From DASXMX01 sp036794395 (GTDB lineage: Bacteria > Planctomycetota > Phycisphaerae > Tepidisphaerales > Tepidisphaeraceae), in NCBI GenBank assembly GCA_036794395.1, contig DAIRGS010000049.1:1-32405 (forward strand): 32,405 nt of DNA, read 5' to 3'. The translations under genes and the position numbers were made by a program. Shown here piece after piece: positions 1-7,158 of the stretch (position 1 is its first letter; every line of letters starts with the position of its first letter). The notes under the pieces were generated by a model. The model had not been told where the DNA came from. It ran no database searches and was given only the letters and a program-made list of their open reading frames with translations.

Positions 1-290
1 CTTGACCGCCACCGAAGATTACCCCAAATCAAAGGCGTGACAAAGCACTAGCCTGCGACTTCACCCTCATCCGCTCCCACCACGGCCTGCAACTTCTAAG
101 CCTCTCGCCCAACCACCGCCACGGCCTCCCCGCAACACATCCATGGCCTTGTGCTGGGGCGTTTCCATTTATCGCCCCGCGCGCCTTTGAATGCTAGCAT
201 TCGTGCTGCCGTTGAGTCCGCTTTACAAACCCGCCAGATTCCCGCCCCCTATTTTACAGCAGGGGGGAGGCGAAAGTTTCCCGCCCCTTT

Positions 291-719
291 TCATGCGCTC
301 TGGCCAAAGCCCCACCGCCGCGAAGTTTCGTATCCGTATGTTTGTATCCGCTCTGACACTTCGGAATCAGTTCCGCTCATGTCGACGGCCACAACCGCCC
401 ATGCGTGAACGTGGGCAAGCAACTGGGCGATGACGAATTCGACGTACGCGAGATCCTTTTTGTCTAATTCCAATCCGAAGTATTCGAGAAAAAACCCGTC
501 GCGACTCGTGGCCGCCAAATGCTCCCCGTTTATCCGCTCATGGTGGCGACAGATGATCGGCGACTTCGTTTGCTTCTCCCAGTGCTCGCCTATTTTCTGC
601 ACCGTCAAAGGAGAAAGCTCGCGAAGTCGATCCCATACCCGTTGCAACGCCTCGCAGAACCGTGTGTCCCGCTCGGGAACCCGAACGATCACCCCATCGC
701 CAAGATCCAACTCGCTCAT
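291..719 (-). CDS. Hypothetical protein, 142 aa
   Basis: I do not recognise this protein and assign no function. It is a soluble, acidic 142-residue product without signal peptide or membrane segment. It starts with ATG, preceded by a weak purine-rich stretch (GGTGGG), and ends in an aromatic, basic tail (SRRWGFGQSA). Composition is typical of a real protein: a regular mix of charged and hydrophobic residues, and two probable helices around residues 22-50 and 90-110. The overlapping plus-strand frames are short and basic and look like shadows. It lies alone on the minus strand, about 100 bases beyond the 3' end of tRNA-Arg, so it could be cotranscribed with the tRNA or be accessory DNA next to it. 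Small lone proteins like this are sometimes orphan immunity proteins, but nothing here proves that. Confidence 0.55.
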   Translation of the reverse strand: MSELDLGDGVIVRVPERDTRFCEALQRVWDRLRELSPLTVQKIGEHWEKQTKSPIICRHHERINGEHLAATSRDGFFLEYFGLELDKKDLAYVEFVIAQLLAHVHAWAVVAVDMSGTDSEVSERIQTYGYETSRRWGFGQSA

Positions 720-821
720 AACCCACCGCCCTTAAAGGTTGCACCCCGGTAGCACTGTGACATGGGATAGCACCAACCTAAAAACTTGCTCCCGTAACTA
801 TATTATTATCAAGCACTTAAA

Positions 822-895
<74 letters not shown>

Positions 896-1274
896 AGCGA
901 AAGACCATTCTAGCCAGAACGACGGCTGGCGGCCTTCTAGTCGAGCGGGGAGTGTAAATGAAATGCGGGCGGTTTCAATGCTCCTCGACGCCCGTCGAAA
1001 TCATCCCGGCGTTTCCGTGCATGTTGCCGGTGGTGTCATTCCGGTTGTTCCGCTGGAATGGTGCATCGGCAAGAATCTATTGTTTGCGAAGTGTGCGATG
1101 TGAAGTATGCAATGACGTCCAACCGGCAGCCCGAATCGCTCAGTCCGTTTACGGTTGTTTTGCGTTCCCGGAAGGAAGCCCTGTGTCTGAAATGGGATGG
1201 GCTTTGTGGCGCGGGGTTGCTTCCGCTAGAATTAAGGTTGCGTTAGATGAACCTTTTACTGGCAGGAGGACTCC
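896..1274. other. Intergenic region, no gene recognised
   Basis: These 379 bases lie between the divergently oriented tRNA-Arg and the 172-aa membrane protein gene. The open frames here have unnatural composition and overlap one another, so I see no credible gene. The region must hold the tRNA promoter (minus strand) and the promoter of the gene at 1275. The only clear signal is the ribosome binding site AGGAGGA at 1264-1270, five bases or so before the GTG at 1275. Confidence 0.5.
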
Positions 1275-1793
1275 GTGGGCATTCGTGAAACGATTAATGA
1301 AAAGCCGGCCATTGGCGTTGGGATCGGCATCGGAATTGTGGTGATCGCGATTGTGATCATCGGGTGGCAGTTCATGCACTCGAACAGGCAGGGCGCTTTG
1401 ACCGGCCCGATTACGGGGGATCAGGCTTATTATTCGGACGATGATGGAAAGACGTTTTTCACCGATGACATGAAAAAACTGACCCCGTTCAAGCACGCGG
1501 GGAAAGATGCCGTGCGGGCGCACGTTTATCGTTGCAGCAAAGGCGATCCGTTTGTCGGGTATCTCGAGCGGCACACCGAATTGGCCAAGCAGCAGAAGGG
1601 CATGGCCATGGAGATGGGCGGCCGTCCCAGCTTCACTGAGCATGCGGTGTTCGAAGTGAAAAAGCCCGGCAAGAGCCCCTGGATTCCTGTTGACACCAAG
1701 AATGAAAGCGAGGCCGTGAAGGTATTTGGCGTAGCGTGTCCCGGTGACGCGATGGAAAATCCCGTCGTGATGGTTCCGGGCGGCCAACAATAA
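1275..1793 (+). CDS. Membrane-anchored hypothetical protein, 172 aa
   Basis: The GTG start at 1275 is supported by a strong AGGAGGA ribosome binding site at 1264-1270. Residues about 10-32 form one hydrophobic membrane segment (rich in G, I and V), after a short positively charged N-terminus. The remaining ~140 residues should therefore face the periplasm. The soluble part contains 'AYYSDDDGKTFFTDD', which looks like a sensor or binding segment exposed outside the membrane, and one Cys near residue 87 and another near 155 that could pair. I recall similar short single-pass proteins in Phycisphaerae genomes but know of no assigned role. It is a monocistronic gene as far as can be seen; homoserine dehydrogenase starts 134 bases downstream on the same strand. 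Confidence 0.8.
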   Translation: MGIRETINEKPAIGVGIGIGIVVIAIVIIGWQFMHSNRQGALTGPITGDQAYYSDDDGKTFFTDDMKKLTPFKHAGKDAVRAHVYRCSKGDPFVGYLERHTELAKQQKGMAMEMGGRPSFTEHAVFEVKKPGKSPWIPVDTKNESEAVKVFGVACPGDAMENPVVMVPGGQQ

Positions 1794-1898
1794 ACGTTGG
1801 ATATAAGGGCCACCTATTCCGTTGCGGTCAGGACCGATCAAGTAGGGAAGTATCTTGGGCGAGCTTGGCTTGATTAGCTCCCGTGGGTGCGTACAGTC

Positions 1899-1920
1899 CC
1901 GCCGTCCGTGGGGACGGCGG
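1899..1920 (+). promoter_or_regulatory. Hairpin directly before the hom start codon
   Basis: A perfect 9-bp GC-rich stem (CCGCCGTCC / GGACGGCGG) with a 4-nt GTGG loop ends seven bases before the ATG at 1928. There is no run of T, so it is not an intrinsic terminator. The only purine-rich sequence between stem and ATG is AAGGG, one base from the ATG and too close for normal spacing. The better-spaced purine-rich bases are inside the stem. Inference: the stem could limit ribosome access to hom. Confidence 0.4.
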
Positions 1921-1927
1921 TAAGGGC

Positions 1928-3221
1928 ATGAAAGAACAGTCGATTGGGATTTGTCTGCTCGGGTGCGGGATTGTCGGTGGCGGCGTTGTCAAAATTCTGG
2001 CCGAGCAGGCAGAAATGCTGCGAGCCNNNNNNNNNNATTCACAAACATTCCGCCCAATCGACCAGCCTGCCTTTTACGACCAATGCCGAGGCGGCGATCG
2101 ACGATCCGAAAACGCAGATCGTCGTTGAATTAATGGGTGGCACAACCCGCGCGGGTGAGCTGATCGAAAGAACGCTGCGCCTGGGCAAGCCGGTCGTCAC
2201 GGCTAACAAAAGCCTTCTGGCCGCCAGAGGCCCGGAGTTGTTTGCGCTGGCGAGAAAAAACGACGCGTGCATCGCATTCGAGGCCAGTTGCGGCGGTGGG
2301 ATTCCCATCATCGATGCAATCTGCCGGGGGTTAGTGGCCAACCGAATCGATGCTCTGGTGGGAATCGTCAACGGAACGTGCAACACCATCCTCACCCGCA
2401 TGACCCGCAACGGCTGGAGCTACGCCGAGGCGCTGGCCGAAGCCCAGCGCCTTGGATTTGCCGAAGCCGATCCAACCCTTGATGTTTCAGGCCGTGACGC
2501 GGCCCAAAAACTCGCGGTGCTGGCAGGTTTGGCGTTCAACGTTCGTGTTTCCGAAAGCGATATTGCTGTTGAAGGGATTGAACGAATTCAGCCAACCGAT
2601 ATCCAGTTTGCAAAAGAGCTGGGGTATGTGATCAAGCTACTGGCCATCGGCGAGCGCGATTCGGAAAACCGCCTTGGCCTGCGCGTGCATCCGACGCTGG
2701 TACATCATGGGGATGTGATGGCCGAAGTGTCGGGCAGCTTCAACGCCATCAGCATTTATGGCCATGCCCTGGGTCACGCGCTATTTTACGGGCGTGGGGC
2801 CGGACAGATGCCGACAGCCAGCGCCGTGGTGGCGGATCTGGTCAGCGTTGCCATCGGGACCACGGCGCTCGCGTTTCGTTCGTTGCGAATCTTCCCTGAT
2901 TCGGCGGCGCCTGCCACACTGTTGCCAAAAGACAAGCTGCGGTCGCGCTTTTATCTAAGGGTGACGGCAAAGGATCAGCCGGGCGTTTTGGCTCAGATTA
3001 CCCACGCCCTGGGGCAACATGGCATCAGTTTATCGGCGATTCTCCAGCGCGAAACGCAGGATTCAAAAGCCGTCCCGGTGGTCATCACCACCCACACCGC
3101 GGAAGAAGGCGCTTTGCGAGCAGCGTTGCGGGAAATCGATGCGCTCGCCACCATCCTGGCGACAACGGTATGCCTGAAGGTGATCGACCAGCCCCAGGAA
3201 TTCGCACAAAATCAACTATGA
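1928..3221 (+). CDS. hom: Homoserine dehydrogenase, interrupted by assembly gap
   Basis: Catalyses NAD(P)H-dependent reduction of aspartate semialdehyde to homoserine, the branch point to threonine and methionine. The N-terminus carries the Rossmann motif GCGIVGGGVV (residues 12-21 from the ATG at 1928). After a run of ten N the protein resumes in another frame with 'VVELMGGTTRAGELIERTL' and 'GKPVVTANKSLLA', both typical of the nucleotide-binding domain. 'NGTCNTILTRM' and 'DPTLDVSGRDAAQKLAVLA' are the catalytic/substrate-domain signatures. A C-terminal ACT domain ('YLRVTAKDQPGVLAQITHAL') suggests feedback control by threonine. The start at 1928 (MKEQSIGICLLG) fits the family better than the upstream GTG at 1883. 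The frame change across the gap is explained by the Ns not being the true length; from family spacing I estimate roughly 15-20 residues are missing. The gene is probably intact in the organism. Confidence 0.95.
2027..2036. other. Assembly gap of 10 N inside hom
   Basis: Ten undetermined bases. The reading frame before the gap differs from the frame after it, so the gap length is a placeholder and not a measurement. It lies where homoserine dehydrogenases carry a variable stretch between the first Rossmann helix and the 'DDP..VVEL.GG' strand. Confidence 0.98.
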
Positions 3222-3228
3222 TTCAAAA

Positions 3229-3597
3229 ATGGCGGAAGACGAATACCGGAAAATCGCCGACGGCCAGGTTCTGAAGAAACTTGGATCGGGGCTGGAAATC
3301 GTCCGACGGAAGAAACATGAATGGACGCCCGAGTTGGGAAGCCTCAGCGGTGAGCCGCTACGGCGAATAACGGACAAGATTCACGGGAGCAAGTTTTTAC
3401 CTCAATGGAATCTCGTCTTTTATGTGCAATGGATTGAAGAGCAACTAACGCTTCTCGGGTGGGATCGCCATACCGGACCAGGTAGCCATACCATCGATCT
3501 CGCGGACCCGGTCGGCTATTCAAACGGGAAGGCCGTGCGTAGAATCACAATTGTTTTGAGCAGCCGCGTGGTTCACGCATACCCGGTGGAAAGCTGA
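3229..3597 (+). CDS. Hypothetical 122-aa protein, possible orphan toxin domain
   Basis: No function can be assigned with certainty. The ATG at 3229 lies eight bases after the hom stop, so it is probably read through from hom. The protein is basic in its first half (KKLGSGLEIVRRKKHEW) and ends with 'GSHTIDLADPVGYSNGKAV', a beta-strand-like 'RRITIVLSSRVVHAYPVES' and the stop. A short conserved-looking domain that closes with '..AYPV..' resembles the C-terminal ends of many polymorphic/contact-dependent toxin nuclease domains. Here there is no secretion or delivery domain in front of it. The next gene starts seven bases later and encodes an acidic protein of the same size, an arrangement typical of toxin/immunity pairs. 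The toxin reading is an inference from size, ending and neighbour; no catalytic residues were identified. Confidence 0.6.
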   Translation: MAEDEYRKIADGQVLKKLGSGLEIVRRKKHEWTPELGSLSGEPLRRITDKIHGSKFLPQWNLVFYVQWIEEQLTLLGWDRHTGPGSHTIDLADPVGYSNGKAVRRITIVLSSRVVHAYPVES

Positions 3598-3603
3598 GCA
3601 ATC

Positions 3604-4008
3604 ATGGAACCGCCGACCGAAATGAGTGAAGGCCATCTTGTCGATCCGCCCATCGTAGATTCCCTCATTGGCGACGACTCTCGAAGAGAGTGGTCCGTGA
3701 TCTTCATTCCCGAGGACTCGGTTTCTTCGCGCGAAAAAGAGCAGGTGGTGATTCCGTTTGACTCCGCTGACGGCCACCGTGTTCAACTCCGCATGCAACG
3801 GCTTAAGGAATTGCTGGACATGGACATTGAACGGGTTTTTCATGTCGGGGACGGCGATTACTCCTTTCATGCCCGATCTGGCAAAGTAATTGCATTAGCC
3901 GATCCGCACGGAAGAATTGACTTGTCCATGAAGGCCTATGTGGAACTGGCCGATATTGCGATGACCGCGCAGATCGCATTCCTTGCCGTCGCCCCGACCG
4001 CCCACTAG
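3604..4008 (+). CDS. Hypothetical acidic 134-aa protein, possible immunity partner
   Basis: Not recognised. It is a soluble, acidic protein starting with ATG seven bases after the stop of the preceding 122-aa gene, so the two are almost certainly cotranscribed. Predicted features by eye: an N-terminal acidic, Pro-rich stretch; strands around 'WSVIFIPED' (residues 30-38) and 'EQVVIPFDSADGHRVQL' (46-62); and a C-terminal helix with several Ala and Met. No membrane segment or signal peptide. If the upstream gene is an orphan toxin domain, this would be the natural candidate for its immunity protein, because such proteins are small, acidic and encoded immediately downstream. Equally, both could be unrelated conserved hypotheticals. 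gpmI starts 47 bases downstream on the same strand. Confidence 0.6.
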   Translation: MEPPTEMSEGHLVDPPIVDSLIGDDSRREWSVIFIPEDSVSSREKEQVVIPFDSADGHRVQLRMQRLKELLDMDIERVFHVGDGDYSFHARSGKVIALADPHGRIDLSMKAYVELADIAMTAQIAFLAVAPTAH

Positions 4009-4055
4009 CGACCGCCACGTCGTTTCCCGTAAGACTTCTATCGAAAGGATTTGTC

Positions 4056-5660
4056 GTGCCCAGCAATCGCCCCATGGTATTGATCGTTCGGGATGGCTGG
4101 GGCCGCAATCCGTACCCGCAGTGGAACCATGCCAATGCCGTGTACCTGGCAAAGCATCCGGTCGCGGATCGGCTGCTGGCGCAGTATCCCAGCGCGCTGA
4201 TTCATACCAGCGGGTTTGATGTGGGCCTGCCGGAAGGAACGATGGGGAATAGCGAGGTGGGGCATCAAAACATTGGGGCGGGACGGATTGTGAATCAGGA
4301 AAGTGTTCGCATCACCAAGGCGATTCGCAGCGGAGAGTTCTTCGAAAACGTCGAACTCAATGCGGCAGTAACCAACGCCCTGGAGAACATAACCGATCTG
4401 CACTTGTTTGGGATTGTGAGTGATGCGGGCGTTCATGGGCTTTTGGAACATTTGTATGGCTGCCTGGAGTTATGTCGGCGGCGGGGACTGAGCCGCGTGT
4501 ATCTGCACGCCTTTACGGACGGGCGCGATACTTCGCCCAACTCGGGGTTGGAATATCTACGTCAGGTTGAGGCGCAGATGAAGCAGATCGGCGTGGGGCG
4601 GATTGCAAGCGTCAGCGGCCGGTATTGGGCAATGGATCGAGACAACCGTTGGCAACGCGTTGAAAAGGCGTGGCGGGCAATGGTCTTGGGACAGGGTGCG
4701 AAATTCAGATCTGCCGCGGAGGCAGTGAAGCATTATTACGAGCATCCCACCGAATCGAACATGAGCGGGGACGAGTTCGTGACGCCTTCGGTCATTTGTG
4801 ATGACGGCTCCACGCCGCGTGCGGTGGTGAAGGCGGGGGATTCGGTCATTTTCTACAATTATCGCGGTGATCGGCCGCGTGAACTCACCAAAGCGTTTGT
4901 GCTGGACACATTCCCGTTCGCCGATCCCGGCGGCGCAGCCCCGCTGGGGTTTGATCGCGGGCCGAAGATTCCGCTGACGTTTGTCACCATGAGCCAGTAC
5001 GAGAAGGGCCTGCCGGTGCGGGTGGCGTATGCTAAGCCGCCGAAGATGACGAACATTCTTGGGGAATATGTGTCGAATCTGGGGTTGAAGCAGTTTCGCT
5101 GCGCGGAGACCGAGAAGTTTCCGCATGTGACGTTCTTCTTCAACGATTACCGCGAAACACCGTTCCCGGGAGAGGATCGGGAAATGGTCCCGTCGCCCAC
5201 GGATGTGAGCACGTATGACCAGAAGCCCGAGATGAGCGCGTACGGCATCACCGATGAAATGGTCCGGCGGATCAACTCCACACAATACGATCTGCTCGTC
5301 GTCAACTTCGCCAACGGTGACATGGTCGGGCACACGGGCGTGCTGCCCGCGGCGGTGAGGGCGGTGGAAGTGGTGGATGAATGCGTCGGAACAGTGCTCG
5401 ATGCCGTGCAGCGCCAGAATGGAATTGCGATCGTGACGGCAGATCATGGAAATTGCGAACAGATGATCGACCCCGCAACCGGTGGACCCCACACGGCGCA
5501 CACAACCTATGACGTGGAGTGCGTGCTGGTCGACGACCGCATCCGTGGAAAGAAAATGCGTGAAGGCGGCCGCCTGGCGGATCTGGCGTCAACGTCGCTG
5601 GACATGATGGGAATCGACATTCCCAAGGACATGACGGGGACTTCGCTGCTGGAACGATGA
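4056..5660 (+). CDS. gpmI: 2,3-bisphosphoglycerate-independent phosphoglycerate mutase
   Basis: Cytoplasmic glycolytic/gluconeogenic enzyme interconverting 3- and 2-phosphoglycerate through a phosphoserine intermediate and two divalent metal ions (Mn in most homologues). The 534-residue length is usual for the family. Seen in the sequence: the first metal site 'VRDGWGRNPYP' (Asp13), the catalytic serine in 'GTMGNSEVGHQNIGAGR' (Ser66), 'HAFTDGRDTSP', 'SGRYWAMDRDNRW', 'YNYRGDRPREL', and the C-terminal metal ligands in 'NFANGDMVGHTG' and 'IVTADHGNCEQM'. All the catalytic motifs I would expect are present. The GTG at 4056 is preceded by GAAAGGA (4043-4049) and gives the usual short N-terminus; the ATG at 4074 would cut too close to the first metal site. 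Downstream lies a repeat-rich non-coding stretch. Confidence 0.97.
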   Translation: MPSNRPMVLIVRDGWGRNPYPQWNHANAVYLAKHPVADRLLAQYPSALIHTSGFDVGLPEGTMGNSEVGHQNIGAGRIVNQESVRITKAIRSGEFFENVELNAAVTNALENITDLHLFGIVSDAGVHGLLEHLYGCLELCRRRGLSRVYLHAFTDGRDTSPNSGLEYLRQVEAQMKQIGVGRIASVSGRYWAMDRDNRWQRVEKAWRAMVLGQGAKFRSAAEAVKHYYEHPTESNMSGDEFVTPSVICDDGSTPRAVVKAGDSVIFYNYRGDRPRELTKAFVLDTFPFADPGGAAPLGFDRGPKIPLTFVTMSQYEKGLPVRVAYAKPPKMTNILGEYVSNLGLKQFRCAETEKFPHVTFFFNDYRETPFPGEDREMVPSPTDVSTYDQKPEMSAYGITDEMVRRINSTQYDLLVVNFANGDMVGHTGVLPAAVRAVEVVDECVGTVLDAVQRQNGIAIVTADHGNCEQMIDPATGGPHTAHTTYDVECVLVDDRIRGKKMREGGRLADLASTSLDMMGIDIPKDMTGTSLLER

Positions 5661-5661
5661 A

Positions 5662-5709
5662 GGGAATTTACCACAGGGAATTTACCACGAAGGCACGAAG
5701 ACACGAAGG
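5662..5709. repeat. Tandem 14-nt duplication and 8-nt period repeat
   Basis: Starting two bases after the gpmI stop, GGGAATTTACCAC(A/G) occurs twice in tandem (5662-5675, 5676-5689). The second copy runs into three consecutive 8-nt units CACGAAG(G/A) at 5686-5709. A related block lies at 10762-10790, also introduced by ATTTACC just after a gene. Confidence 0.8.
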
Positions 5710-5787
5710 AAATGCGAAGAGGTTTGGCGGCAGATTTCGCAGGTGACCACAGCACGGCGGAGCCGCAACCAACAAAAAGAGATGCAA

Positions 5788-5811
5788 CCACAAGGCACAG
5801 AGACACGGAGG
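5788..5811. repeat. 8-nt period repeat, CACRGAGR type
   Basis: Three imperfect adjacent units CCACAAGG, CACAGAGA and CACGGAGG, of the same style as the blocks at 5686-5709 and 10766-10790. The common core is CAC followed by a purine-rich AG-ending half. Confidence 0.6.
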
Positions 5812-5844
5812 CGCGCTTGAAGCTTGAGCCAAATTCGGAATGAG

Positions 5845-5919
5845 ACCACGGATAGCACGGATGCCACGGATGGGAAAAACGATTTTTCTGTATCCGTGAT
5901 ATCCGTGTAATCCGTGGTT
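5845..5919. repeat. 75-bp inverted repeat made of CACGGAT units
   Basis: The left arm has three direct 9-nt-period units CACGGATNN (5847-5873). The right arm has three ATCCGTGNN units on the same strand (5892-5898, 5901-5907, 5910-5916), the reverse complement. The two arms can pair over about 30 bases with mismatches only at the two variable positions of each unit, around a GAAAAACGATTTTTC-like centre. Either strand can therefore form a long hairpin. Confidence 0.85.
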
Positions 5920-6075
5920 CAATCAAGCTTGGCAGGAATGCGCGTGCGCTGCGAAGAATTGAACGGATAGCAGTGCAGATAGAAAAAGGGTGTCGGCGAT
6001 CGTGCTGTCCTCTGGTTCCACTGTGTCCTCTTTGGTTATTCTCCTGGCGTTCAGATTTGCGGAAAGGATCGATGT

Positions 6076-7011
6076 ATGGGAAAGGCTAGCCGTGTGGTGT
6101 CTCGGGGGGTGTGGGTCGTATTCGTATGTTTGCTTAGCGCCGTGGGAGTGGCGCGTGGAGCGGATTTGGCGGGCGGGGAGCCGATCAAGCTCTGGCCGGG
6201 CGTTGCGCCGGGTGATAAGGGTGACATCGGCCAGGAGCATGACACGACGCAGGATCCGAAGACCAAGGTGAAGGATGACATCATCCGGCTGGGGAACGTA
6301 AGCGTGCCGACGATCACGCTTTTCAAGCCCGCGGCGGAAAAAGATACCGGGGCGGCGGTGGTCGTGTGCCCGGGAGGGGCGTATTCCATTCTCGCGTACA
6401 ACCTCGAGGGAACGGAAATCTGCCAGTGGCTGAATTCACGAGGCGTCACCGGTGTGCTGCTGAAATACCGAGTGCCATCTCGAAAGGGGCTGGAAAAGCA
6501 CTCGGCGGCGCTTCAGGACGTGCAGCGCGCCATCGGCATCGTGCGGCATCGCGCCAAGGAATGGAAAATCGATCCAGCCCGGATCGGCGTGCTGGGGTTC
6601 TCCGCCGGTGGGCACCTGGCCGCGGCAGCAAGCAATAATTTTGAGAAGCGGACTTATGAGGCGGTCGACGAGGCCGACAAAGAAAGCTGCCGGCCTGACT
6701 TCGCGGTTCTGATTTATCCGGCTTATCTGGTGAGTAAAGAGGATACAACCAAGACCGCCCCCGAATTGAAGGTTACCCGGCAGACCCCTCCTACCTTCAT
6801 CACGATGACCGAGGATGATCCGGTCGGTGTGGAAGGCGCGTTCACTTACGTGCTGGCAATGAAGAAGGCGAAGGTGCCGGGCGAGATTCATGTGTATCCG
6901 CGCGGGGGGCACGGATATGGATTGCGGCCTTCGAAGAATGCCGTGTCGGAGTGGCCGGTAAGGGCGGGTGAATGGATGGAGCGGGAAGGGATTTTGAAGG
7001 CGAAGGGGTGA
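6076..7011 (+). CDS. Secreted alpha/beta hydrolase (acetyl-xylan esterase-like)
   Basis: Probably a secreted carboxyl-esterase acting on acylated plant or algal polysaccharide, like the BD-FAE/acetyl-xylan-esterase relatives common in planctomycetes; the substrate is an inference. The first ~28 residues form a signal peptide (hydrophobic VVFVCLLSAVGVARG, cleavage likely after ARG-A). 'KLWPGVAPGDKG' is the characteristic start of the mature domain. The oxyanion region 'VVCPGGAYSILA' is at about residues 96-107, and the nucleophile elbow GFSAGGH places Ser176. The acid is probably Asp247 or Asp248 in 'TEDDPVG', and the general base His279 in 'PRGGHGYG'. Length (311) is normal. The ATG at 6076 follows GGAAAGGA by seven bases. 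It is transcribed towards another secreted esterase gene (7159-8253). Confidence 0.9.
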   Translation: MGKASRVVSRGVWVVFVCLLSAVGVARGADLAGGEPIKLWPGVAPGDKGDIGQEHDTTQDPKTKVKDDIIRLGNVSVPTITLFKPAAEKDTGAAVVVCPGGAYSILAYNLEGTEICQWLNSRGVTGVLLKYRVPSRKGLEKHSAALQDVQRAIGIVRHRAKEWKIDPARIGVLGFSAGGHLAAAASNNFEKRTYEAVDEADKESCRPDFAVLIYPAYLVSKEDTTKTAPELKVTRQTPPTFITMTEDDPVGVEGAFTYVLAMKKAKVPGEIHVYPRGGHGYGLRPSKNAVSEWPVRAGEWMEREGILKAKG

Positions 7012-7158
7012 CGGCGGACGGAGCGCGCGGCGGCCCGGCGACGGCGTCCACTGGGCATCGGGGCGGAATGAAAAATTGCTGACTGCGAAACTCGGATTTG
7101 CAATTTTGCAAGTCTGGATCAGCCGCGCCCCTTGAAGGCAGCTTCACCTGCCTACGAC

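Larger units (their letters stand above)
5661..6075. other. Repeat-rich intergenic region
   Basis: These 415 bases between gpmI and the next gene contain no credible gene. The open frames on the minus strand are Cys/Arg-rich repeat artefacts. The region holds three successive short-period repeat blocks and one large inverted repeat, listed separately, then about 150 bases of ordinary sequence. The last part carries the ribosome binding site GGAAAGGA (6061-6068) of the gene at 6076. Confidence 0.7.

Noticed and set aside
5662..5709. CRISPR array
   Set aside because: Units are 8 nt with no unique spacers and there are no cas genes; it is a simple short-period repeat.
5507..5926. Minus-strand frames over the repeat region with 'HGLHGYHGY', 'PWHPCYPW'
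   Set aside because: These are translations of the short-period repeats, not proteins.
7136..7153. AGGCAG/CTGCCT stem between the convergent esterase genes
   Set aside because: Only six base pairs and no T run on either strand, so not called a terminator.
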